64,000 bases of DNA from Olivibacter sp. XZL3 (GCF_004368405.1 NZ_SBJH01000010.1:1-64000); one strand, 5' to 3'; shown: positions 7,743-16,722, numbered from the stretch's first letter. Translations and numbers: made by a program. The notes: generated by a model not told the origin, from the letters alone.

Positions 7743-8237
7743 CTATACAACTTGATAGCTTTTTAACAGTTCTTTTAATGCTTTTATGTTACTCCGCTTT
7801 CCGGCCACAACGAGGGTGGTGCCGGGAGTTATTAAATAGTCGGGGCCAGGATTAATCACGCTGTCTTCATTTTTGATAGCAGCAATGATAGAAGCGCCTG
7901 TTTTTTGTCTAACGCCCAGCTGTCCGATAGTCTGCTGATTAATGACCGCCTTTTCTTCTATTTTGTACCATTCTATCACAAGGTCGTTAACGGCCAGTTC
8001 CATCGTTTCCAGTGCCTTTGGTTTATATGACAAGCCACCAATGATACCTGCTACCTGCCGCGACTCTTCATCACTTAGTGTCATAACGCACTTAGATTCA
8101 TTTTCATCCTCGTCTAAACGATACAATTCGCGGTTACCATCGTCGTGGATAACCACTACCATATTGTCGCCCGCGCCGGTTTGAATTTGGTATTTCTTAC
8201 CTATACCAGGTAAGTCACTTTCCCTAACTATAGACAT
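7743..8237 (-). CDS. khtT: TrkA-C (RCK_C) domain regulatory subunit, KhtT-like
   Basis: It is a soluble protein of 164 residues. The N-terminal part opens SIVRESDLPGIGKKYQI and contains VVVIHDDGNRELYRLDED, which I recognise as the KhtT N-terminal domain. The C-terminal ~75 residues are an RCK_C domain (IGQLGVRQKTGASIIAAIK ... INPGPDYLITPGTTLVVAG). KhtT gates the KhtU antiporter, and RCK_C domains of this group bind c-di-AMP in Firmicutes; binding here is inference only. I take the ATG at 8237 rather than 8261, since DLPGIGKK aligns near the start of known members. The gene comes first in a two-gene operon with the antiporter. Confidence 0.82.
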   Translation of the reverse strand: MSIVRESDLPGIGKKYQIQTGAGDNMVVVIHDDGNRELYRLDEDENESKCVMTLSDEESRQVAGIIGGLSYKPKALETMELAVNDLVIEWYKIEEKAVINQQTIGQLGVRQKTGASIIAAIKNEDSVINPGPDYLITPGTTLVVAGKRSNIKALKELLKSYQVV

Positions 8238-8361
8238 GTTGATCTTTAATTTAATTAACAATATATGGGCTTGGTATTACAGCCATCCCTGTACTACCTA
8301 TTTGACAGAATCCCATTGTTATTAGTAATAGACTTCTTTGTCGAATACTTTTACAAACAAA

Positions 8362-8392
8362 TTGCAAAGTTATTAAATTTATCTTAGGTTTG
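8362..8392 (+). promoter_or_regulatory. Promoter of the riboswitch-metE transcript
   Basis: TTG at 8362-8364, 20 nt spacer, TAGGTTTG at 8385-8392, a full match to the Bacteroidota consensus. Transcription would begin about 8397, some 30 nt before the riboswitch core. Confidence 0.7.
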
Positions 8393-8427
8393 AAGACTTG
8401 TTTATCAAGTAGTACTCAGATTGAGCG

Positions 8428-8601
8428 TTTAGTGGTTTCCCTTAGCGGGAATTAATAAGGAACCATGTGTGAATCATGGGCTGTCGCGCAACTGTAAGCG
8501 TTCTCCCTTTGTAGGGATAGGTTTTACATACCACAGTCACTGTTCTGTAAATTCAGGATGGGAAGACGTAAAACGGATGGACGCAAGCCAGGAGACTTGC
8601 C
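8428..8601 (+). ncRNA. Cobalamin (B12) riboswitch upstream of metE
   Basis: Conserved pieces appear in the right order: the GGGAATTAATAAGG region, AATCATGGGCTGTCGCGCAACTGTAAGCG, then CCACAGTCACT, GGGAAGACG, and the B12 box GCAAGCCAGGAGACTTGCC at 8583-8601. Cobalamin binding normally switches the downstream gene off. metE makes methionine without B12, so repression when B12 is present makes sense and implies that the cell also has B12-dependent MetH elsewhere. The 5' boundary is approximate. Confidence 0.93.
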
Positions 8602-8766
8602 ATTAAATTTTCGACAGGCTTTCGCGAAAGAAGCTATGTTGAGGCCCATTTCAGTAAAACCACTCCCTTGCCGGAGTTGGGGATATTGTGCCTTAAACTT
8701 TTTTCTCATCCAAAGCCGCGAGTTTTTTGAAACTGAACAAGTGTTATTCATTAAACTAATTTAAGT

Positions 8767-11091
8767 ATGTTGTTTACAAACAATTTAGGGTACCCGCGCA
8801 TTGGTGCCCAGCGGGAATTAAAAAAGGCGAGTGAAGCCTTTTGGAGCGGTAAGATTTCAAGAAAAGAACTGCTGGAAGCCGGACTTAAAATCCGTTCAGC
8901 TAATTGGAAGATTCAAAAAGAAGCGGGGATAGATATGATCCCTTCGAACGACTTCTCTTTTTATGACCAAGTGCTGGATACTACACTCATGGTAGGAGCG
9001 ATTCCGGCGAGGTATCATGAGCTCGCCGCTAATAAGAGCGCTGCGTATGAATTGGATCTCTATTTCGCTATGGCAAGAGGATTTCAACACGACGGAATAG
9101 ATGTCACCGCTATGGAGATGACCAAGTGGTTTGATACAAACTACCACTATTTAGTGCCTGAATTTACAAAACGTCAGCAATTCAGTCTCTTCTCGGAGAA
9201 AATCGTCAATGAATATTATGAGGCCAAACAATTGGGTATTGAAACCAAACCGGTGTTGATCGGGCCGATCAGCTATCTCTTGTTAGGTAAAGAAAAAGAA
9301 GCCGGGTTTAATCGCTTAGACTTAATCGAAGCATTGGTGCCCGTTTACGAAGAGGTAATCGGCAAACTGAAAGAGTATGGAGTTAAATGGATCCAGTTCG
9401 ATGAGCCATTTCTTGCTTTGGATCTGGATGATCGAGCACGAGGCTTGTATAACCAAGTTTATAAGCGCCTGGTGAAAAGCGCAGGTGATACGAAACTGCT
9501 GGTAGCGACCTACTTTGAGGGCTTAAATGATAATTTATCGGCAGCTCTTTCGTTGCCAATTAATGCGTTACATATAGACCTTGTAAGAGCTCCCGAACAA
9601 CTAGACGCTATTTTGGAGGATATTCCCGATGGGCTCATCTTGTCACTTGGCTTAGTTGATGGTAGAAATATTTGGAAAAATGACTACGAGCGGTCACTGA
9701 CCTATATTGATAAAGCGGTCCAAAAAATAGGGAAAGAAAGAGTTTGGATTGCTCCGTCGTGCTCGCTACTGCATGTGCCTTGCGACTTAGATTATGAAGA
9801 CAACGAGCAGACGTTATCTGTTCATATTAAAGATTGGCTCGCTTTTGCGAAGCAGAAATTAGGGGAAATAAAAGACCTCGCTTTATTAGGGGATAAGCGA
9901 GACGAGGGCACCGAGGTTTACGGACGATATCTCGAAAACCAGGCATCACAAGCCAGAAGAAGAACTTCCGAATTAATTCATCATCAAGAAGTAAAAGCGC
10001 GTGTAGATGCCATAGTTGATAAAGATACAAATAGACATAGCACGTTTAAGGAAAGAAAAGCCAAACAGCTAGAAGCTTTAAAATTGCCTTTGTTTCCTAC
10101 AACAACTATAGGGTCTTTTCCGCAGACCAAAGAGGTTAGAAGTTGGCGGGCAAAGTTCAAAAAAGGAGAACTAACAGCGGCTTCTTACGAAGATTTGATT
10201 AGAGAGGAGACGAAAGAGGCCATTAAATGGCAAGAGCAGGTTGGTCTGGATGTATTGGTGCACGGCGAATTCGAACGGAATGATATGGTTGAATATTTCG
10301 GTGAACAGCTGCAAGGCTATGCATTTACAAAGAACGGCTGGGTGCAAAGTTATGGGTCGCGTTGCGTAAAACCTCCTGTATTATTTGGTGATGTGAGCAG
10401 ACCCAAGGATATGACAGTTTATTGGACATCATATGCGCAATCGCTTACCAATTTACCAGTAAAAGGGATGCTCACCGGGCCGGTTACCATTTTGCAATGG
10501 TCATTCGTAAGAGATGATCAACCGCGTCAACAAACGGCCTTTCAAATCGCTTTAGCCATCAGAGATGAAGTGCTGGCCTTAGAGAAAGCAGGTATTAAGA
10601 TTATTCAGATAGATGAACCGGCCATCCGGGAAGGATTGCCCTTGCGTAAAGCCGCTCAGCGGGACTATTTAAACTGGGCCGTTAAAGCTTTCAAATTAGC
10701 CGCGGCCGGTGTGGAGGACGATACGCAAATCCATACCCATATGTGTTATTCGGAATTTAACGATATCATTTCAGATATCGCCGCTATGGATGCGGACGTG
10801 ATTACGATCGAAACTTCGCGCTCACAAATGGAGCTGTTGGATGCTTTCGCCGATTTCAATTATCCGAACGATATAGGTCCAGGCGTTTACGACATCCATT
10901 CGCCCAGAATTCCAAGCAAAGAGGAGATGGTGTCGCTCATGGAAAAGGCTTCTGCCGTTATCAACCCTAAGCAGTTATGGGTGAATCCCGACTGCGGGCT
11001 GAAAACAAGAGCCTGGCCCGAAACGAAGGCTGCCTTGGAGGCTATGGTGGAAGCAGCCAAAACGCTTAGATTGGTAGCTGAAGCCGTTTAA
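8767..11091 (+). CDS. metE: Cobalamin-independent methionine synthase MetE
   Basis: It transfers a methyl group from 5-methyltetrahydropteroyltriglutamate to homocysteine, giving methionine, in the cytoplasm. At 774 residues it has both halves of the double-barrel enzyme: an N-terminal domain starting NNLGYPRIGAQRELKKA, and a catalytic C-terminal domain from about residue 440 (TTTIGSFPQTKEVR). Zinc and homocysteine ligands are visible: His658 and Cys660 in HTHMCYSEF, a Glu near 682 in TIETSRS, and a Cys near 743 in NPDCGLKTR. The enzyme looks intact. Expression is expected to fall when B12 is available, through the upstream riboswitch. It is a single-gene unit with its own terminator. Confidence 0.97.
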   Translation: MLFTNNLGYPRIGAQRELKKASEAFWSGKISRKELLEAGLKIRSANWKIQKEAGIDMIPSNDFSFYDQVLDTTLMVGAIPARYHELAANKSAAYELDLYFAMARGFQHDGIDVTAMEMTKWFDTNYHYLVPEFTKRQQFSLFSEKIVNEYYEAKQLGIETKPVLIGPISYLLLGKEKEAGFNRLDLIEALVPVYEEVIGKLKEYGVKWIQFDEPFLALDLDDRARGLYNQVYKRLVKSAGDTKLLVATYFEGLNDNLSAALSLPINALHIDLVRAPEQLDAILEDIPDGLILSLGLVDGRNIWKNDYERSLTYIDKAVQKIGKERVWIAPSCSLLHVPCDLDYEDNEQTLSVHIKDWLAFAKQKLGEIKDLALLGDKRDEGTEVYGRYLENQASQARRRTSELIHHQEVKARVDAIVDKDTNRHSTFKERKAKQLEALKLPLFPTTTIGSFPQTKEVRSWRAKFKKGELTAASYEDLIREETKEAIKWQEQVGLDVLVHGEFERNDMVEYFGEQLQGYAFTKNGWVQSYGSRCVKPPVLFGDVSRPKDMTVYWTSYAQSLTNLPVKGMLTGPVTILQWSFVRDDQPRQQTAFQIALAIRDEVLALEKAGIKIIQIDEPAIREGLPLRKAAQRDYLNWAVKAFKLAAAGVEDDTQIHTHMCYSEFNDIISDIAAMDADVITIETSRSQMELLDAFADFNYPNDIGPGVYDIHSPRIPSKEEMVSLMEKASAVINPKQLWVNPDCGLKTRAWPETKAALEAMVEAAKTLRLVAEAV

Positions 11092-11111
11092 CTGCAAATA
11101 ATTTTAAGTAG

Positions 11112-11143
11112 AAAGGCAGACACATTTGTGTGCTGCCTTTTTT
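11112..11143 (+). terminator. metE terminator
   Basis: AAAGGCAGACACA, loop TTTG, TGTGCTGCCTTT, then a T-run. The stem has a single bulge. Confidence 0.88.
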
Positions 11144-11217
11144 GTTGTTAAATTCGTTATTCATGGAAAGATAAGGCGGATATCGGTCCGGGTTGACATC
11201 ATTCAATGTATTAAGAT

Positions 11218-12717
11218 ATGGTACCTCTACTAACTGCTGAACAAATTCGACAAGCTGACGCCTATACAATAGCGCACGAACCTATTTCGTCCATTGATTT
11301 AATGGAGAGAGCGGCTAAGGCTTTTGTAAATAAGTTCGTTGATCTCTATCCTGAACCAGCCTCGGTATTAGTCTGTTGCGGCACAGGTAACAATGGTGGT
11401 GACGGTTTGGCTATAGCGCGCTTACTTTATGAAAGGGGATATACCGATATTGCTGTGTGGATAGTGGCGTATAGTCAAAATAAGACGAAAGATTTTGAAG
11501 TGAATTATCAACGCCTATTAGCCTATCCCATTCGGTCACAGGAGTTGCAGCCGACCGACCCGATACCAACGATAGCAGCGGACATTGTTATCGACGCGCT
11601 TATCGGCTCGGGTTTAAATAAGCCGTTAAGAGCTCCTTGGGATTCGCTAGTTAAGTCGATCAATCAAGAAACCAAAATCGTAATTTCAGTGGATATTCCA
11701 ACAGGAATGCCTGCCGATGGCAAAATGAACGGTTTTGAAGACGCCATCATCGCGCGTGATGTCATAACCTTCCAAGTACCCAAGTTAAGTTTTCTGTTTC
11801 CGGAAAGCGGTAAGTTCTTGAGGAAATTTCACGTGGTGGACATTGGTTTGCATCAACATTTTACTGCTTCACAGGACACTGAGTTTTGCGCTATTACGGA
11901 AGATGATATTCGTTCACGACTAAAAGTCAGGGAAGCTTTTAGTCATAAAGGTACCTATGGGCACGCATGCATTGTGGCCGGTAGCGAGAACACCATGGGA
12001 GCAGCACTGCTCTGCGCTGAGGCTTGCTTGTTTACGGGAGCTGGTTTGACAACGGTCTGCATCCCGTTTAGCGGACTAAGTGCACTGAATGCGCGCTTGC
12101 CAGAAGTTATGGCGCTTGAGCGATCCAAGTTGTCTGAGGTGTCGACAGGAAAATACAAGGCATTGGCTATCGGACCCGGTTTGGGCACGGGAGAAGAGAT
12201 AAAGGGATATTTGAGTGAAATGTTGGCAGATGATCTTTCTGCCGCAGTTTTCGATGCAGACGCATTGAACGTCTTCGCTGAAAATAAAAATTTGTTGGCG
12301 TTATTAAAAGAGGGTACCATCCTTACGCCGCATATGAAAGAGTTTGATCGGCTCTTCGGCGACAGCGACCAGTGGTGGGACCGCGTAGTAAAAGCACGGA
12401 CTGAAGCTAAGAAGAGGAAACTGATCATTATTCTCAAAAACCGTTATACCTTTATCGCTTTACCCGACGGGAAAATTTGGGTCAACTTCACCGGAAACCC
12501 AGCTATGGCGAGTGGCGGTATGGGCGACGTGCTAACCGGGGTACTGGTTGGCTTACTGGCGCAGGGCTATCGGTCGGAGGAGGCGGCTATTCTTGGCGTA
12601 TTCATCCATGGGAAGGCAGGCGATTTGTTAGTGAAGGAAGGCATGGGGGTAATACCTGCCAGTTTGCTGATAAAAAAAATCCCCAATGTTATTGAGGATT
12701 TTTCGACGATATTGTAA
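11218..12717 (+). CDS. nnr: Bifunctional NAD(P)H-hydrate epimerase / ADP-dependent NAD(P)H-hydrate dehydratase
   Basis: It repairs hydrated, damaged NADH and NADPH. Residues ~1-215 are the YjeF_N epimerase domain, with the Rossmann-like motif CCGTGNNGGDGLAIARLL at ~50-67 and a catalytic Asp in VDIPTGMPAD. Residues ~235-499 are the ribokinase-like dehydratase (YjeF_C): AGSENTMGAALLCAEA, LTPHMKEFDRLFG, then NPAMASGGMGDVLTGV with the catalytic Asp of GMGD. This is the normal bacterial fusion, at a normal length of 499. It ends 14 bp from the stop codon of lipA, which runs the other way, with no hairpin seen between them. Confidence 0.94.
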   Translation: MVPLLTAEQIRQADAYTIAHEPISSIDLMERAAKAFVNKFVDLYPEPASVLVCCGTGNNGGDGLAIARLLYERGYTDIAVWIVAYSQNKTKDFEVNYQRLLAYPIRSQELQPTDPIPTIAADIVIDALIGSGLNKPLRAPWDSLVKSINQETKIVISVDIPTGMPADGKMNGFEDAIIARDVITFQVPKLSFLFPESGKFLRKFHVVDIGLHQHFTASQDTEFCAITEDDIRSRLKVREAFSHKGTYGHACIVAGSENTMGAALLCAEACLFTGAGLTTVCIPFSGLSALNARLPEVMALERSKLSEVSTGKYKALAIGPGLGTGEEIKGYLSEMLADDLSAAVFDADALNVFAENKNLLALLKEGTILTPHMKEFDRLFGDSDQWWDRVVKARTEAKKRKLIIILKNRYTFIALPDGKIWVNFTGNPAMASGGMGDVLTGVLVGLLAQGYRSEEAAILGVFIHGKAGDLLVKEGMGVIPASLLIKKIPNVIEDFSTIL

Positions 12718-12731
12718 AAGACTCCGGTCAA

Positions 12732-13613
12732 TTACTGCATATCGAATAAGTGCTTTTCCGCATGGTAAGAAGAACGTACCAAGGGGCCGCTTTCTACGTA
12801 TTTAAAGCCCATTTTTAGGCCAATCTCTTGATAATGCTTAAATTGTTCCGGCGTAATCCATTCGATAACCGGATGATGTGCTTTTGTAGGCTGAAGATAC
12901 TGGCCAAGTGTTAAAATATGAACACCTGCATCATATAAATCCTGCATCGCTTCAATGACATCGGCTTCTGTTTCACCAAAGCCTAACATGATACCAGATT
13001 TCGTACGCAAACCCGCCGCAGATATCCTTCTTAAACATTCCAAGCTGCGATCGTACTTGGCCTGAATCCGAACTTCTCTGGTAAGGCGCCGAACGGTTTC
13101 CAAATTATGGGAAACCACTTCAGGACGTACCGCCAAGACCCGGTCTAAATTCTCCCAGTTGCCTTTAAAATCCGGTATCAGGGTTTCTAGTGTAGTATCA
13201 GGGCTTTCACGCCTAATTGCGTTTACAGTTTCAGCCCAAATGGTCGATCCACCGTCTTTCAAATCGTCCCTGTCAACAGAAGTAATCACGCAGTGTTTCA
13301 CCTGCATCAATTTTACAGATGTTGCTACACGCATGGGTTCATCCAGTTCAACCGCTTTTGGTCTACCTGTTGCCACTGCACAGAAAGAGCACGAGCGGGT
13401 ACAGATGTTACCCAAAATCATAAAAGTTGCCGTACCTGCGCCCCAGCACTCGCCCATATTCGGACAGTTACCACTTTCACAGATGGTGTGGAGTTTATGT
13501 TCGTCTACTAAGCCTCTTACATGTTTATATTCTTTACCTACAGGAAGCTTAACACGTAACCAATCTGGTTTGCGTTGCAATTGATTGGCAGGAATAACAG
13601 GTAGTTCAATCAT
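12732..13613 (-). CDS. lipA: Lipoyl synthase LipA
   Basis: A radical-SAM enzyme, it inserts two sulfurs into protein-bound octanoyl groups to make lipoate for 2-oxoacid dehydrogenases. Both Fe-S clusters are visible. The auxiliary cluster is [12 protein letters not shown] (CX4CX5C), at about residues 44-55. The SAM cluster is CTRSCSFC (CX3CX2C). The C-terminal RSSYHAEK motif provides the serine ligand of the auxiliary cluster. Its length of 293 is normal. Only one Met precedes the first cluster, so the start is secure. A TAnnTTTG box ends 4 nt before that codon, suggesting a leaderless or nearly leaderless mRNA. No lipB is adjacent. Confidence 0.97.
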   Translation of the reverse strand: MIELPVIPANQLQRKPDWLRVKLPVGKEYKHVRGLVDEHKLHTICESGNCPNMGECWGAGTATFMILGNICTRSCSFCAVATGRPKAVELDEPMRVATSVKLMQVKHCVITSVDRDDLKDGGSTIWAETVNAIRRESPDTTLETLIPDFKGNWENLDRVLAVRPEVVSHNLETVRRLTREVRIQAKYDRSLECLRRISAAGLRTKSGIMLGFGETEADVIEAMQDLYDAGVHILTLGQYLQPTKAHHPVIEWITPEQFKHYQEIGLKMGFKYVESGPLVRSSYHAEKHLFDMQ

Positions 13614-13617
13614 AACA

Positions 13618-13625
13618 CAAAAGTA
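13618..13625 (-). promoter_or_regulatory. Possible lipA -7 box
   Basis: The minus strand reads TACTTTTG, fitting TAnnTTTG, just 4 nt before the lipA start codon. If used, the transcript would begin at or next to the ATG. No -33 TTG at the right distance was confirmed. Confidence 0.4.
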
Positions 13626-13716
13626 GTTAATAATTTTTTAATTTAGTGGCGTATTTTGTGCTGACTTGGAAAGTTAGGACTCTAAAAACAGCTTATTACA
13701 TTCTAATTATATTACA

Positions 13717-14130
13717 ATGGCCACTGTTGAAACGACCTATTTAGGCGATTTGCGTACCGAAGCAATACATCTCCAATCGCAGTCGCGATTAATTACCGAT
13801 GCACCTGTTGACAATCAAGGTAAAGGGGAGGCTTTTTCGCCTACCGATTTGTTGGCTGCTTCGCTCACTAGCTGCATGCTAACCATTATGGGGATTGCTG
13901 CAAAAAACCACGGAATTGCCTTGGGAAAAATAGAAGCATCTACCACCAAGATTATGCAAGCCAACCCCCGTAAAGTAGCGGAGATTCAAATTGTACTCAA
14001 TTTTTCAGCGGATGCAAGCTTTTCGGTACACGATAGACGTATTTTACAGCAGGCGGCAGAGACCTGTCCGGTCTACCTAAGCTTGCATCCGGATATAGTG
14101 AAAAACCTTACTTTTAATTGGCCATCTTAA
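13717..14130 (+). CDS. OsmC/Ohr-family peroxide-reactive protein
   Basis: It is a 137-residue soluble protein of the OsmC fold, whose members reduce organic or inorganic hydroperoxides with a pair of cysteines. The two conserved cysteines are visible: one in SCMLTIMG at about residue 52, after the helix SPTDLLAASLT, and the other in ETCPVYLSLHP at about residue 114. It belongs to the YhfA/OsmC type rather than Ohr, judging by the second motif, but this was not tested by alignment. The last 17 bp overlap the 3' end of the convergent ytxJ gene; both are linked to thiol redox defence. Confidence 0.85.
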   Translation: MATVETTYLGDLRTEAIHLQSQSRLITDAPVDNQGKGEAFSPTDLLAASLTSCMLTIMGIAAKNHGIALGKIEASTTKIMQANPRKVAEIQIVLNFSADASFSVHDRRILQQAAETCPVYLSLHPDIVKNLTFNWPS

Positions 14131-14446
14131 CAACGACTTTCGCCACTTCTATCTCGTTATGCGACTCATTGTAAACGCATTGATTGCCTTTTATCAATAG
14201 CACTTGGGGAGATTCATGTCTTACATGCCATTTATTGGCGATTTCATTGGATATTTCCCGATATTTGATCAAATCGAGTAAGTAGACAGGCGTCTCCTCG
14301 GGAATAAGGGAAGACTCAAATTCAAAAGTTCTCTTCGCCATACTGCTTACCGGACAGCGCGTGCTATGCTTGAAGATAATGACGTAAGAATTTGAGTTAG
14401 CTATTGTTTCAAGCGTATCTAATGTGTTTAATTCAATCCACTTCAT
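14114..14446 (-). CDS. ytxJ: Bacillithiol system redox-active protein YtxJ
   Basis: It is a thioredoxin-fold protein of 110 residues. The motif FKHSTRCPVSSMAKRTFE near residues 25-42 carries a single active cysteine, as in monothiol bacilliredoxin-like YtxJ proteins, and SPQVLLIKGNQCVYNESH fits the cis-Pro and last strands. The family is tied to bacillithiol-dependent de-thiolation in Firmicutes and Bacteroidota. It lies 10 bp after an exported protein gene (14457-15212) in the same direction, and overlaps the OsmC gene tail to tail. The assignment of partner thiol is by family. Confidence 0.85.
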   Translation of the reverse strand: MKWIELNTLDTLETIANSNSYVIIFKHSTRCPVSSMAKRTFEFESSLIPEETPVYLLDLIKYREISNEIANKWHVRHESPQVLLIKGNQCVYNESHNEIEVAKVVVKMAN

Positions 14447-14456
14447 AGGGTATTCT

Positions 14457-15212
14457 CTATGGTTTTGACAATTTATCTGATTCGATATTTATAAGCGCCG
14501 ATACAATCGGGAACTTCATAAAGAAGCCGCTTTTTGCATCGATGAAAACGGTAGGAAGGAGAAGCCCTCCGCCGACGTCTTTAAAACCGGAGGTCAGGAA
14601 CTTGTACATAACGCGCTCTTTTTCATCTAGCGTCAGCCATTGAAAGATGCGTCCTGTATTCGTATCGATGTATACTTTTGACTTCAATGGTACGGTGTCG
14701 GTAGGAAATTGTTGAACCTCGGCTACGTTGTAACGCGTGCTTCCAATAAGTTCTGCATCTTTTACAATTAGCCTTGAGGCATCTGTCAGGCTTTTAGGTG
14801 GGAATAACCAAAAGGTCTCATGGTCAAAAGTCATCTTTACCGGAAGGATGATAAGGGCCGTAGAATCCTTGTTATTTACCGCTTTGTTGTCGATGAAAAC
14901 CTTACCTTTATCGTTGTTTGTATTAAATAAGACAATGACCTTTTGTTGCTGTTCGTTGGTTCCTTCAAACCGACAAGCTCCGGTACTTCGATCCCATAAA
15001 AAGGAATGTTCTTCGGAGAATGTTTCCTTTAGATTGGTGCTACAGCTAAACATAAAGTAGCGCGCCTCGTTCCACCCTTGTCTTCCCCCAACGCCTTGCC
15101 AAACTAGATTGACTATTTGATCCTTGGTTTGAGAAAACGCCGTTTGTTCATTAAAGAAGGAAAATAAAAACACAAACAAACAAAAAGCGCGTTCAATTTT
15201 TTGAATATACAT
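14457..15212 (-). CDS. Exported protein of unknown function
   Basis: It is 251 residues long. Residues 1-28 are a signal peptide (basic start, then a Phe/Leu-rich core ending near TAFSQ). The mature part starts KDQIVNLVWQGVGGRQGWNEARYFMFSCS and is rich in beta-strand patterns, with WDRSTGACRFEG and KGKVFIDNKAVN. This recalls Bacteroidota periplasmic proteins distantly like outer-membrane-lipoprotein carriers, often written as DUF6503, but I cannot confirm the family. Two cysteines (FSCST and GACRF) could form a disulfide. It is followed at 10 bp by ytxJ. It does not carry a lipobox. Confidence 0.7.
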   Translation of the reverse strand: MYIQKIERAFCLFVFLFSFFNEQTAFSQTKDQIVNLVWQGVGGRQGWNEARYFMFSCSTNLKETFSEEHSFLWDRSTGACRFEGTNEQQQKVIVLFNTNNDKGKVFIDNKAVNNKDSTALIILPVKMTFDHETFWLFPPKSLTDASRLIVKDAELIGSTRYNVAEVQQFPTDTVPLKSKVYIDTNTGRIFQWLTLDEKERVMYKFLTSGFKDVGGGLLLPTVFIDAKSGFFMKFPIVSALINIESDKLSKP

Positions 15213-15513
15213 TTTCCTCGGTATGTTAATTTACATGCAAAGTTCCATGTCCGTCATACAGCCTTTGCCAAATTTATAAAAAAACTTAGCACATTCTTTC
15301 GGAACAAGTTATGCGTTAAATTGTTTCAAGCGAAGGTGTTTAAGATGATGTTAATGCTTATCGTAAGCAGGACACGTTTTCCGAGCACTTTCGTGGTAAA
15401 AAAGTAAACCTACGTCTAGCACAAAGATAAATCAATGAATTTTTCATGGCCCATTTATTTCTATAAAACAAGTAAACTTACCCTAAATATAGGGAATTCG
15501 CAAATATTTTATA
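15213..15513. other. Gene-free spacer between ribH and the exported-protein gene
   Basis: This 301-bp stretch shows no convincing gene. A minus-strand TATCTTTG at 15422-15429 and a near match at about 15238 are candidate promoter boxes for the exported-protein/ytxJ operon. A short open frame at 15201-15407 (plus) overlaps the signal peptide region of that gene and has no protein-like features. No strong terminator for ribH was seen. Confidence 0.5.
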
Positions 15514-16008
15514 TTAAGCGCTTATGGACTTGCTTAGATTGGCCATTTGGATAGCGGTAACCGCTGCCTCTTCTCCTTTGTTTCCGTGTTTACCTCCTGC
15601 ACGATCCAATGCTTGCTCTAGCGTGTTTGTGGTAAGCACGCCAAAGATCACCGGTTTGTTATACTTCAAAGAAACATTGGTGATGCCATTTGCCACCGCG
15701 TCACAGATGAAGGTGAAATGGGGCGTATCTCCTTGTATAACGCAACCGATACAGATAACGGCATCAATCTGTTTTTTACGTAAGATGATGTCAGCGCCCG
15801 AACTTAATTCATAGCTGCCAGGCACCTGTAGCACGTGGATTTTACTTTCAACAGCTCCCTCTTTCAACAACCGATTATAAGCACCTTCCAGCAGCGGGGA
15901 AGTTACCTGTGCGTTCCATTGTGCAACAACAATTGCAATTTCTAGGTCCGATGCAGAACCTACATCCATGTGTGAGAAATCGGAAAGATTCTTTAAGTTC
16001 GTTGCCAT
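15514..16008 (-). CDS. ribH: 6,7-dimethyl-8-ribityllumazine synthase
   Basis: It condenses 5-amino-6-ribitylamino-uracil with dihydroxybutanone phosphate, the penultimate step of riboflavin synthesis; members assemble into pentamers or icosahedral shells. Family motifs are VPGSYELSSGADIIL, CIGCVIQGDTPHFTFICDAV (His of GDTPHF is the general acid/base), and FGVLTTNTLEQALDRAGG followed by NKGEEAA. Its length of 164 is normal. It follows the TPR gene by 20 bp, in one operon; the other rib genes are not nearby. Confidence 0.96.
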   Translation of the reverse strand: MATNLKNLSDFSHMDVGSASDLEIAIVVAQWNAQVTSPLLEGAYNRLLKEGAVESKIHVLQVPGSYELSSGADIILRKKQIDAVICIGCVIQGDTPHFTFICDAVANGITNVSLKYNKPVIFGVLTTNTLEQALDRAGGKHGNKGEEAAVTAIQMANLSKSISA

Positions 16009-16028
16009 TTAACAGTTTTGTGTTACGC

Positions 16029-16682
16029 TTATCGGGCCTCACAGCGGGCGATATAACCATCGATGATGGAAGCCTCGTAGCTTTGAGGATAGTCGCTTTT
16101 GATTTTTTGATAGCTCTCCAATGCCGATTTATAGTCGTTCTGTGCTTCGTATATTAACCCCAATTTTTTCAGGAATAACGGTGCAGTAAATGAATTATCA
16201 CTTTTATTTGCTGCTTTTTTGTATTGGTCAGCCGCCTTTTTATAGTCTTTCAGTTCGGTATATGCATCCCCCAATAAACCAGTCACTAAAGGATCCAAAA
16301 CAGGACTCCCTGTTTCTGAATATTTTGAAAGCGCATTTACGGCCTCTTGGTATTTGCCCTGACGCAAATATAAGCCACCCAAATAAGCATTTGCCACGTT
16401 TGCCGATTTGGTGTTGGAATATTCTTCAGCAATCTCTTTGAAACCGGGGTAGGAGCCGTCGCCGTCGATGGCCCGGCCTTGAAGCGAATCTATCATGGCA
16501 TACTCTTCGGCTTTAAACATTTCGTTCGTTGCTCTTTCTGCTCTTGGTGCCAGATAAAAGCGTTGGTATCCAATATAAAGTAAAATTAAAACAACAATAC
16601 CGATTGCAATAAATGCCAGACTTTTCTGATTATCGCGGATAAAATTTCCTGTTCCGCCGTTTTTCGTATTATTAACGCTCAC
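16029..16682 (-). CDS. Membrane-anchored tetratricopeptide repeat protein
   Basis: This 217-residue protein has one transmembrane helix at about residues 22-43 (SLAFIAIGIVVLILLYIGY), preceded by a short cytoplasmic tail, so the TPR part lies in the periplasm. Three or more TPR units follow: ANAYLGGLYLRQGKYQEAVNAL, LLGDAYTELKDYKKAADQYKKA, and LGLIYEAQNDYKSALESYQKI. The layout resembles YfgM, which works with PpiD near the Sec translocon. In Bacteroidota, a gene of this type commonly precedes ribH. Function beyond protein-protein binding is not known here. Confidence 0.82.
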   Translation of the reverse strand: MSVNNTKNGGTGNFIRDNQKSLAFIAIGIVVLILLYIGYQRFYLAPRAERATNEMFKAEEYAMIDSLQGRAIDGDGSYPGFKEIAEEYSNTKSANVANAYLGGLYLRQGKYQEAVNALSKYSETGSPVLDPLVTGLLGDAYTELKDYKKAADQYKKAANKSDNSFTAPLFLKKLGLIYEAQNDYKSALESYQKIKSDYPQSYEASIIDGYIARCEAR

Positions 16683-16722
16683 GTTATTTTTTGGTTAATT
16701 TGAGTTCAGTTTTTTAAGATTG

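Larger units (their letters stand above)
8238..8766. other. Divergent intergenic region carrying metE control
   Basis: This 529-bp region separates khtT (minus) from metE (plus). It holds the metE promoter (8362-8392) and a cobalamin riboswitch (about 8428-8601). The 165 nt after the riboswitch presumably hold the expression platform. Open frames at 8524-8751 (minus) and 8558-8764 (plus) overlap the riboswitch and are not genes. A minus-strand TAACTTTG at 8365-8372 could serve khtT. Confidence 0.75.

Noticed and set aside
8558-8764. Small open frame before metE
   Set aside because: It overlaps the cobalamin riboswitch; conserved RNA elements explain the sequence.
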